Shown piece after piece: positions 1 through 4,894 of a DNA stretch of 6,445 nucleotides (the stretch's first letter is position 1; the number at the start of each line of letters is the position of its first letter). Both the position numbers and the translations under genes were made by a program. A model generated the notes under the pieces. The model ran no database searches, was not told the origin of the DNA, and worked only from the letters and a program-made list of their open reading frames with translations. Origin of the DNA: JBPCRW01 sp050996405 (GTDB lineage: Bacteria; Acidobacteriota; Blastocatellia; Pyrinomonadales; Pyrinomonadaceae); NCBI GenBank assembly GCA_050996405.1, contig JBPCRW010000052.1, forward strand, positions 1 through 6,445, in the 5' to 3' direction.

Positions 1-67
1 CCATTTGCGCGATGGCTTCCGGCTGGTCGCCTTTCGGTTGATTTTCAGAAACGAGACGAAATTGCAT
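1..67 (-). CDS. uvrB: UvrB, excinuclease ABC subunit B (N-terminal 22 codons only)
   Basis: This gene enters from the left edge on the minus strand; only its first 22 codons are present. They read MQFRLVSENQPKGDQPEAIA followed by QM. This matches the very conserved UvrB start, F-x-L-x-S-x-x-x-P-x-GDQP-x-AI, which leads into the helicase-like domain 1 that carries the Walker A motif (outside the window). UvrB is the damage-verifying, DNA-loading subunit of UvrABC nucleotide excision repair in the cytoplasm. I chose the ATG at 67-65 because it gives the usual family N-terminus. No strong Shine-Dalgarno sequence precedes it. The gene lies in the same direction as the HEAT-repeat gene, about 150 bp downstream of it. 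No LexA-type operator is obvious in that spacer. The recognition rests on a short peptide but a very characteristic one. Confidence 0.82.
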   Translation of the reverse strand, partial: MQFRLVSENQPKGDQPEAIAQM

Positions 68-130
68 TCATAAATTTTACCGCGAAAGGGGCGAAAATGC
101 ACGGCGCGAAATTTACAATTTCAACACGGA

Positions 131-200
131 AACAGGACGCGGAAAAACGCTGGTTTAACGGACGAACGCGGATTATTTTTAAGATAATCCGCGTCCTGTT
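131..200. repeat. Overlapping inverted repeats with two alternative hairpins between the HEAT-repeat gene and uvrB
   Basis: Two perfect inverted repeats share one arm. The inner one pairs 166-176 (ACGCGGATTAT) with 184-194 across a 7-nt loop. The outer one pairs 131-143 (AACAGGACGCGGA) with 188-200. The two stems cannot form together because 188-194 is used by both. The structure lies after the stop of the HEAT-repeat gene and before uvrB. Neither stem is followed by a clean run of T on the minus strand; on the plus strand the inner stem is followed by a moderately T-rich stretch. It may act as a transcription end, but a textbook intrinsic terminator is not seen. The rest of 68-218 shows no gene. 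Confidence 0.6.
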
Positions 201-218
201 TTATATTTCTAAAAATTT

Positions 219-1412
219 CTAAGCCATTACAAAACCGATTTCTTCAATTGTTTTACCGACTTCTTCTTTAATGTCCGGCGGCAGTTTTTTATCTTCCAGC
301 AGAGCGTATAATCCATCTAAAGCGTTATGATTTTTGACCACTTTGATAAGATGCAAAACGGCAAGTTTGACGTTTAAATCCTGATGATTTTTTAACGCTT
401 CAAAAATCGGCTTAACCTCTCCGGCTTTTATCAATAACGCCAGTAAAACAAACGCTTCGTAGGCATGTTTCCGGTCGGCATGCACCAATCTTTCAAAAGA
501 GCGTTCGACAAATCCGCCTTCCATTGCCGCGCGCGCCGCGTGCCGCATTCTGCCTTCTTCGCCTGTTTCGGTAATTCGCGTCCAGGCATCCGCGCGGTCA
601 AAATCCAGACGGCTCAAACTGCGCGCCGCCGCCGCCCGAACTTCGCGCGTCGGGTCGGCAGCAGCCATTAAAATCGGCTCGAAAACCGATTCGTGGTCGA
701 AATCTGCCAGCGTCGAAACCGCTTTTGAACGCAGGCTGGACGACAAATCGTAAAGCGCGACCTGCGTCAGAGCCTCGACGGAATTGCGATTTTTAAAGGC
801 GGCTAAAATCCTGATTGCCAAATCGCGTATTTCTTCGTCTTCCTCATCTTCTTCCTGCGCCTGCTCGATTGCGCTTAAGAGCGATTCGTTGTTTGACAGC
901 GGCAGCGGCGAAAAAGGTTTTGACGGCAGCAATTCCTGAAATCCAAAAACGGGCGGCAGCGCATCCGGTTCGGATGCGCTGCCTGCGCCTGCGCCTGCGT
1001 CGCCTACCGATATTTCGAGAACGTCCGGCAAAACGGATTTCTTCGCTTTCCTTTTTTTATGACCGCTGTCAAGCACGATTTGGTTTTTTCTAAGCCATTC
1101 CAATTCTTTATCGGCATCGAGCGATTCGGATTCCCAATCCTTTTCCTTTTCCTTCCGCGCGGCGTTGGATTTAGCCAGTTCCTTTTTCTCCGCGCTTTTG
1201 CCCTTCAGCCACCAGATAACCGCGCCGCACAATCCGATAACCAGTGCAATCAGCGTCGGATACCACCACCAGGCAGTATCGTCTTGAGATTGAGCTTGCG
1301 GGACTACAACCGGCTTAATTTGCGCGAAAACTCGCACGGCGAACAGTTGGAAAAAAGCGATACTGGATAACGAAACAATTTTAATTTTTTGTTGAATAGT
1401 TTTATTTTTCAT
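219..1412 (-). CDS. Membrane-anchored HEAT-repeat protein of unknown function
   Basis: I predict 397 residues from the ATG at 1412. The first 30 residues form a signal-peptide-like segment: a Lys-rich start, a hydrophobic core at about 12-26, and a possible cleavage after VFA30. A short polar stretch (31-47) follows, then one clear membrane segment at about 48-69 flanked by tryptophans. Next comes a Lys/Arg/Glu-rich linker (70-125), a low-complexity Gly/Ala/Pro part (137-172) and an acidic run (EEDEEDEE, 187-194). From about 195 to the end there are paired amphipathic helices of HEAT/PBS-lyase type, for example the segment around DPTREVRAAAARSLSRLD at 253-270. By the positive-inside rule the HEAT domain should be cytoplasmic. 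HEAT repeats bind other proteins, but no partner can be named. An in-frame ATG at 1445 would add 11 residues. I prefer 1412 because it gives a normal signal-peptide length; neither start has a visible Shine-Dalgarno sequence. Confidence 0.85.
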   Translation of the reverse strand: MKNKTIQQKIKIVSLSSIAFFQLFAVRVFAQIKPVVVPQAQSQDDTAWWWYPTLIALVIGLCGAVIWWLKGKSAEKKELAKSNAARKEKEKDWESESLDADKELEWLRKNQIVLDSGHKKRKAKKSVLPDVLEISVGDAGAGAGSASEPDALPPVFGFQELLPSKPFSPLPLSNNESLLSAIEQAQEEDEEDEEIRDLAIRILAAFKNRNSVEALTQVALYDLSSSLRSKAVSTLADFDHESVFEPILMAAADPTREVRAAAARSLSRLDFDRADAWTRITETGEEGRMRHAARAAMEGGFVERSFERLVHADRKHAYEAFVLLALLIKAGEVKPIFEALKNHQDLNVKLAVLHLIKVVKNHNALDGLYALLEDKKLPPDIKEEVGKTIEEIGFVMA

Positions 1413-1525
1413 TATTTTAAATAGATGAAGCAGAGAGATGTTCATTAAGGTAGATTTTACGTAAGCAATTGAGGAAAGCGCGATTTAAGTTTTATCCGGG
1501 TTGCCGGATGCTAACCCAGTTCATT

Positions 1526-1554
1526 ATTATGCAACTTTACAAAAATTTTGTCAC
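1526..1554 (-). promoter_or_regulatory. Predicted sigma70-type promoter of the HEAT-repeat gene
   Basis: Read on the minus strand, GTGACA (1554-1549) and CATAAT (1531-1526) each match the -35 and -10 consensus at 5 of 6 positions. They are separated by exactly 17 bp. Transcription would begin near 1519 and leave a leader of about 75 to 107 nt, depending on the start codon. A small stem (GGGTT at 1498-1502 with AACCC at 1513-1517) lies just after the predicted start site. Confidence 0.5.
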
Positions 1555-1576
1555 GCACTTTTTTAATTTTTTTTGT

Positions 1577-1610
1577 AAAATGAAAACAAATTTTAACAAA
1601 TTTTCATTTT
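1577..1610. repeat. A+T-rich palindrome with internal direct repeat upstream of purC
   Basis: AAAATGAAAA at 1577-1586 is the exact inverse of TTTTCATTTT at 1601-1610. Between and overlapping these arms, ACAAATTTT occurs twice (1586-1594 and 1596-1604) with a 10-bp period, about one helix turn. It lies about 110 bp ahead of purC in the divergent spacer. This could be an operator or a protein-bent site, but such A+T-rich DNA also produces palindromes by chance. I could not identify a convincing purC promoter in 1555-1719. Confidence 0.35.
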
Positions 1611-1719
1611 GTCGTTAAATTTTATTCTTTAACCTTTACCAATTCGGGAATCCATACTAAAGTTTATTTCAAAACATAATTTTGTTCGGCAATTCAAAAC
1701 GGTTTCTCAAAAAAACAAA

Positions 1720-2619
1720 ATGCCTGTCGCTTCCACAGTTTCGGAAACTAATCTGTCCGGTCTCGAACTCGTTCATCGGGGCAAAGTCCGCGACGTTTAT
1801 CAGGTTCACGAAAAGCAGCTTTTGCTGGTTGCGACCGATAGAATTTCGGCTTTCGACTGCGTGATTCCGACACCGATTCCGCGCAAAGGCGAAGTTTTAA
1901 CGACGCTTTCGCTCTTTTGGCTGGCGCGGCTCGGACATCTGACGGAACATCATTTAATTACCGGAGATTTCGATTTGATGCCCGAAATTGTTAAGCGATA
2001 CGAAAATTTGCGCGGGCGTTCGATGCTGGTTAAAAAGACAAAAGTTTTTCCGGTCGAATGCGTCGCGCGCGGTTATCTGGCGGGTTCGGGCTGGAAGGAT
2101 TATAAAACGACCGGAAAAATCTGCGGACACGATTTGCCGCCGCATCTGCGTGAAGCCGACAAACTCCCGCAGCCAATTTTCACGCCCGCCACCAAAGCCG
2201 AAAAAGGTCATGACGAAAACATCACAGAACTTGAATTCGTCAAAATCGTCGGCGCGGAAACCGCCGCCAAACTAAGTTCGCTGTCGCTCCGGCTTTACCA
2301 GGAAGCGAGCGAATATGCCTTAACGCGCGGCATTATCATTGCCGACACGAAATTTGAATTCGGCACGGACGAAAAAGGAAATATTTTATTGATTGACGAA
2401 GTTTTAACGCCCGATTCGTCGCGCTTCTGGTCGGCGGAAAATTATCAAACCGGAATTTCGCCGCCGTCGTTTGATAAACAATTCGTGCGCGATTATCTGG
2501 AAACTTTAGATTGGAACAAACAGCCGCCCGCGCCGGAACTGCCGACGGACATTGTCGCGGCGACGACGGCGCGTTATTTAGATGCTTATCGAATTCTAAC
2601 GGGGAAAGAACTTTTTTAG
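1720..2619 (+). CDS. purC: Phosphoribosylaminoimidazole-succinocarboxamide synthase (SAICAR synthetase)
   Basis: PurC joins aspartate to CAIR with ATP to make SAICAR, a late step of de novo IMP synthesis in the cytoplasm. The 299-residue product carries the family landmarks in order: RGKVRDVY (20-27, nucleotide-binding loop), DRISAFD (40-46), the signature region PVECVARGYLAGSGWKDY (111-128), HDENIT (164-169), IIADTKFEFG (206-215) and LIDEVLTPDSSRFW (224-237). The length fits the roughly 300-residue form of the enzyme rather than the shorter form of about 240 residues. The ATG at 1720 gives the normal N-terminus, but no clear Shine-Dalgarno sequence precedes it. No other purine gene is adjacent here, so it appears to be transcribed separately or with the small Fis-type gene that follows 52 bp downstream. 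Nothing in the catalytic motifs appears damaged. Confidence 0.97.
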   Translation: MPVASTVSETNLSGLELVHRGKVRDVYQVHEKQLLLVATDRISAFDCVIPTPIPRKGEVLTTLSLFWLARLGHLTEHHLITGDFDLMPEIVKRYENLRGRSMLVKKTKVFPVECVARGYLAGSGWKDYKTTGKICGHDLPPHLREADKLPQPIFTPATKAEKGHDENITELEFVKIVGAETAAKLSSLSLRLYQEASEYALTRGIIIADTKFEFGTDEKGNILLIDEVLTPDSSRFWSAENYQTGISPPSFDKQFVRDYLETLDWNKQPPAPELPTDIVAATTARYLDAYRILTGKELF

Positions 2620-2665
2620 TGGTGGATGGTGAGTGGTGAGTTGAAAGATTCCGCCACTCACCGCT
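2618..2665. repeat. Heptamer-based inverted repeat between purC and the Fis-type gene
   Basis: Starting inside the purC stop codon, four consecutive 7-mers read AGTGGTG, GATGGTG, AGTGGTG and AGTTGAA (2618-2645). The opposite arm (2652-2665) reads, on the complementary strand, AGCGGTG then AGTGGCG. The best stem pairs GGTGAGTGG (2628-2636) with CCACTCACC (2654-2662) around a 17-nt loop. It fills most of the spacer. It could act as a hairpin or terminator for purC or be a dispersed genomic repeat. A related structure lies between groES and groEL. Confidence 0.65.
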
Positions 2666-2671
2666 AATAAA

Positions 2672-3073
2672 ATGCGGATGCGAGACCTGATGGAAAATTT
2701 GATTGACGAAATGCTCGACGGACAGATTATGCTCGGCGAAGCGATTTCCGAATTTGAAAAACTTTATATTCAAAAGGCTCTGTCGCGCTACAACGAGCAT
2801 CTTTCGCAAACCGCGGGCGCGCTCGGCATTCATCGCAATACACTCTCCAAACGGGTCGCCGCCTATCAAACGCCGACGAAATCTCCAAAACGCCTGATGG
2901 CGGCGCGCCGCGCCAAATCAGAAAAAGACGGGCTTTTCCTGTGTTTCAAGAATTGCGATTTTGTCACCGACGCGCAAAATTCCGCCCGCGTTTTCCGCAA
3001 TCAAATTCTGCCCGAAAAGAATTTTTTTCTTGACGCTTCGTTTCGGAATACGATAATCTGCCAGAGTTTTTAA
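2672..3073 (+). CDS. Small Fis-type helix-turn-helix DNA-binding protein, probably with an extended C-terminus
   Basis: The product is predicted at 133 residues. Residues about 24-66 form a Fis-family C-terminal DNA-binding domain as found at the end of NtrC-class activators: FEKLYIQKALSRYNEHLSQT, then a helix-turn-helix AGALGIHRNTLSKRVAAY (48-65). There is no receiver or AAA+ domain, so this is a stand-alone domain that may act as a nucleoid or transcription factor. A basic tail (KSPKRLMAARRAK, 70-82) would be a natural end. The frame stays open for about 50 more residues (FLCFKNCDFVTDAQNSARVF and on) that are simply the antisense of the MOSC gene and look like no protein family. The true gene may have ended near 2920 before losing its stop. 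I chose the ATG at 2672; ATGs at 2678 and 2690 are possible, and none has a clear ribosome binding site. Confidence 0.75.
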   Translation: MRMRDLMENLIDEMLDGQIMLGEAISEFEKLYIQKALSRYNEHLSQTAGALGIHRNTLSKRVAAYQTPTKSPKRLMAARRAKSEKDGLFLCFKNCDFVTDAQNSARVFRNQILPEKNFFLDASFRNTIICQSF

Positions 3074-3751
3074 CGGCTCGACACCTTGTTTTTCGCCGGT
3101 CGATTGTTCAATCGTCGTTATCACGCAACGCCCGCAGGGTTTGACGATGTGAAAAATATTTTCTCCGATTTTAATTTTTTTCCAAGAGTCTTCGGCAAAC
3201 GGTTCGGAATTTCTGACAACGAAATTCGGACGAAAACGATTCATCGGAATTTGCTTTTCCAGCCTTTTATTTAAATCTCCGAGCGAATTTTCGCCGATTA
3301 AAAGAAACGGATAAGCATCGGCAAATGAAACGTAGTCGTCCTTTTTGACGGCGTAAAAATAATTTATTTTGCGCCTTGTTTCTGCAGGCATCAGCGCGAG
3401 TCTGCATTTGGTTTGCAGAGCGTCGCTGAAAAATTCATTGGTCGCATCTTCATAAATTTTTGCCTTTACGCGGCTCGTCCAGACTTCCACCGTCGCCGTT
3501 TCATTCGTCGGCGGCGCAAACGGCACAATAAATTTTTCCGCGTCGTTTGAAATCTCTAAACCGTCATCTAGAATTTTAACCGCCAGCGTCGCCATTTTTG
3601 GAAATTCGCGCTGCGTCATGAATTTATTATTCTCGTCAACCAGCATCCAGCGGCGATCAAATTCCAATCCGCGCCGTTCAATTTTCGATTCGGTTAATGA
3701 AATTCCGCGCAAAGATTTAATCGGATAGATATTTATTTCGGAGAGATACAT
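2918..3751 (-). CDS. MOSC domain-containing protein (YcbX/mARC-like molybdenum cofactor-binding oxidoreductase)
   Basis: A 277-residue protein with the two-part architecture of the YcbX/mARC family. The N-terminal MOSC beta-barrel domain spans about 1-115, with YLSEINIYPIKSLRGI, RRGLEFDRRWMLVD and FMTQREFPKMATL. The MOSC domain spans about 145-270, with MNRFRPNFVV and the KPCGRCVITTIEQSTGEK motif, then EPLKTLADYR and the closing GGILRVGDKIAIL. The cysteines of the PCGRC motif (Cys206 and Cys209 from this start) lie where the family places its molybdenum-ligating cysteine. Family members reduce N-hydroxylated compounds or move sulfur from the molybdenum cofactor; the substrate here is unknown. 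The ATG at 3751 gives the typical MYLSEI start and has a weak GGCGGG seven bases before it. A TTG at 3766 would add five residues. The last 156 bp overlap the convergent Fis-type reading frame. Confidence 0.93.
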   Translation of the reverse strand: MYLSEINIYPIKSLRGISLTESKIERRGLEFDRRWMLVDENNKFMTQREFPKMATLAVKILDDGLEISNDAEKFIVPFAPPTNETATVEVWTSRVKAKIYEDATNEFFSDALQTKCRLALMPAETRRKINYFYAVKKDDYVSFADAYPFLLIGENSLGDLNKRLEKQIPMNRFRPNFVVRNSEPFAEDSWKKIKIGENIFHIVKPCGRCVITTIEQSTGEKQGVEPLKTLADYRIPKRSVKKKILFGQNLIAENAGGILRVGDKIAILETQEKPVFF

Positions 3752-3787
3752 AAATTTACCCGCCAAAGAAAATTTCGCGGCGGCTAA

Positions 3788-3817
3788 ATTTTATGATTAA
3801 CCCGCGAATTAAAGCAA
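3788..3817 (-). promoter_or_regulatory. Possible promoter of the MOSC gene
   Basis: On the minus strand TAAAAT (3793-3788) matches the -10 consensus at 5 of 6 positions. TTGCTT (3817-3812), 18 bp upstream, is a weak -35. The distance to the ATG at 3751 is about 36 bp. The remaining spacer (3818-4024) is A+T-rich and shows no gene. It includes a short stem CGAAAC-GCCT-GTTTCG at 3975-3990 without a T-run. Confidence 0.3.
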
Positions 3818-4024
3818 ATTCCAATTGAATTATCTTGAATTTGCGGCTTTTAAAACGGCGGATGCTTGACTTAAAGGATTTCCCGTTTATCTACATCTTT
3901 TTGCTTCTCCTTTCGCTTAAAATAAAATCGTTAATTTTCAAAAACTTCGATAATTTATTCGTTTGTCTGAATCTCGAAACGCCTGTTTCGGCAATCGTTT
4001 GATTTCAAGAATTTGCGCTATCTT

Positions 4025-4459
4025 TTAATCAATCCGCTGTACGGCGAGCAAAAAACCGCTGCCTGTTTTGGTAATCTGCCCGACAAAAAAATACGACTCT
4101 TGAATTTGCGCGGGCGGCAGTTCGAGATTACCCGAAATTTGCGGCGGTTCGGGCTGAATGTCGGCGGACGGAATCGGCATCGTGAAATCGCTGACGTTAA
4201 AACTTTCCGCTTCCCGCAGTTTTTGAACAAAAACCGTTTCGGTTTTCATCAACGCGCGAAAATCTCCCGTTTGCAGTTGCTGTTCCGGCACAAAATCATA
4301 AACGGCGACATCGGTTTCGGGCGGCTGACATTGAGGCGAATTCTGCGCCGATGAAATACACGGCAGCAGTAATAGCGGCAACAAAGTGCCGATGATTGAT
4401 TTCGTCAATAAAAATAATGTTTTGTTTTGTAGTTTCATATCTTGAATTCTTTTCTTCAT
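4025..4459 (-). CDS. Small secreted protein with TolB/FlgO-like fold signature, possibly truncated
   Basis: The product is 144 residues. It begins with a signal peptide: a basic start, a hydrophobic core LLPLLLLPCISS (26-37) and likely signal peptidase I cleavage after SSA38. Cys34 sits in LLLPC, but proline before it makes a lipobox unlikely. The mature part has DVAVYDF (50-56), an alpha-helical stretch with KTETVFVQKLREAESFNV (72-89), a Pro/Gln-rich linker (95-120), and YFFVGQITKTGSGFLLAVQRID (123-144). The first and last segments resemble the N-terminal alpha/beta domain of TolB/FlgO/CsgG-like envelope proteins. In those, a strand pair of the type 'G-x-I-x-x-x-G-x-x-x-L-x-x-x-x-I-D' is normally followed by more sequence. 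Here the stop comes right after ID, so the gene may be shortened. I chose the ATG at 4459, with Met8 (4438) as an alternative. It abuts the MITE-like element, which has probably replaced its leader. The family call is tentative. Confidence 0.6.
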   Translation of the reverse strand: MKKRIQDMKLQNKTLFLLTKSIIGTLLPLLLLPCISSAQNSPQCQPPETDVAVYDFVPEQQLQTGDFRALMKTETVFVQKLREAESFNVSDFTMPIPSADIQPEPPQISGNLELPPAQIQESYFFVGQITKTGSGFLLAVQRID

Positions 4460-4560
4460 AGGACTTTCTCACTTTTTGCAGAAGCCCGCACAAAGTAAGG
4501 ACGCAATGACGCAAAACACACTTACTTCGTGCGTGTTTCTGTATTTTTGAGAAAGTCCTA
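4459..4560. mobile_element. MITE-like palindromic element with TA target duplication (98 bp plus flanking TAs)
   Basis: TAGGACTTTCTCA at 4459-4471 is a perfect 13-bp inverse of TGAGAAAGTCCTA at 4548-4560. Inside it, a second long imperfect arm pairs 4479-4499 with 4521-4541 (about 18 of 21 positions; GCACAAAGTAAG against GCACGAAGTAAG). The arms enclose a 21-nt loop containing GACGCAA twice in 8-bp register. The outermost TA on each side fits a TA target-site duplication, as made by IS630/Tc1-mariner-type transposases. The element itself would be 4461-4558 with 11-bp terminal repeats. It has no coding capacity, so it would depend on a transposase elsewhere. With one copy visible, mobility is inferred from structure alone. 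Confidence 0.65.
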
Positions 4561-4646
4561 CTTTAAAGTCCTTGCGTTTTGCCGTCTCCGGTTTCCCTAC
4601 TCATTAACGCAGATTTTTTGTCAAGATTCCATCAAAAAATTTAAAA

Positions 4647-4760
4647 TTATTGGCTGACGTTGATGACATAGATTTCCCAATTGCCGCCGCACTCGCCGGC
4701 AAACGTTATTTTCGCGCGGGCTTGGCTGAAACGCGAACTCTCATAAACCTGAGTCTTGTT
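4647..4760 (-). pseudogene. Remnant: C-terminal 37 codons of a PD40/TolB-type beta-propeller protein
   Basis: On the minus strand an open stretch between TAA (4763-4761) and TAA (4649-4647) reads NKTQVYESSRFSQARAKITF followed by AGECGGNWEIYVINVSQ. It has no ATG, GTG or TTG that would give a sensible start. The segment KITFAGECGGNWEIYVIN resembles one blade of the PD40/WD40-like propeller found in TolB-type proteins (consensus like 'kIaFas...GnWeIYvmn'). I take it as the surviving end of a once longer gene whose 5' part has been lost or replaced by the groES promoter region. It could instead be a chance reading frame, but the codon-like composition and the motif argue against that. The stretch from 4561 to 4646 shows no other feature. 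Confidence 0.45.
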
Positions 4761-4792
4761 TTATCATATTTTCTAATCTTCCCTGCTAATAC

Positions 4793-4821
4793 TTGACAGG
4801 TTAAACTACGTTTTATATACT
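4793..4821 (+). promoter_or_regulatory. Sigma70-type promoter of groES-groEL
   Basis: A perfect -35 TTGACA (4793-4798) is separated by 17 bp from TATACT (4816-4821), which matches the -10 consensus at 5 of 6 positions. The start site is expected near 4828. The -10 overlaps the left end of the CIRCE operator, so HrcA bound there would block RNA polymerase. Confidence 0.85.
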
Positions 4822-4846
4822 GGCACTATCGGTCTGAGAGTGCCAG
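4820..4846 (+). promoter_or_regulatory. CIRCE operator (HrcA binding site)
   Basis: CTGGCACTA (4820-4828), a 9-nt spacer, then GAGTGCCAG (4838-4846). This is the 9-N9-9 CIRCE architecture (consensus TTAGCACTC-N9-GAGTGCTAA). Eight of nine arm positions are complementary; the exception is A4828 facing G4838. HrcA is the known repressor of such sites and depends on GroEL for its active form, giving feedback control of the operon. No hrcA gene lies in the window. Confidence 0.93.
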
Positions 4847-4894
4847 ATATTAAGTTTTGGGCTGTCAGTCTGAGAGAAATTATAATTTTTAAAA

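Noticed and set aside
465..1370. Plus-strand open frames opposite the HEAT-repeat gene
   Set aside because: Arg/Pro/Leu-rich translations typical of the reverse strand of G+C-rich coding DNA; the minus-strand frame has coherent domains and a promoter.
2336..2869. A 177-codon minus-strand frame spanning the end of purC, the spacer and the Fis-type gene
   Set aside because: It is antisense to two well-supported genes and runs through the heptamer inverted repeat; its translation resembles no family.
2898..2915. G+C-rich palindrome around GGCGCGCC between the Fis-type and MOSC gene ends as bidirectional terminator
   Set aside because: It lacks T-tracts and lies in the codons of the Fis-type tail; local G+C-rich codon use explains it.
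3975..3990. Hairpin CGAAAC-GCCT-GTTTCG as terminator of the secreted-protein gene
   Set aside because: The stem is only 6-7 bp with no T-run in either direction; too weak to annotate as a terminator.
3981..4069. Near-repeat CCTGTTTCGGCAATC / CCTGTTTTGGTAATC
   Set aside because: Only 13 of 15 bases match without extension, and a similar string occurs in the HEAT-repeat gene; it reflects common Thr-Glu/Lys-Thr-Gly codons.
4296..4514. Minus-strand 72-codon frame starting inside the MITE-like element
   Set aside because: It runs out of frame through the secreted-protein gene, has no family features, and its start lies in the palindromic element.
4596..4624. TTGACA on the minus strand (4624-4619) as promoter for the secreted-protein gene
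   Set aside because: The -35 is perfect, but no acceptable -10 lies 15-19 bp downstream (AGTAGG at 17 bp). It may be chance or a degraded promoter.
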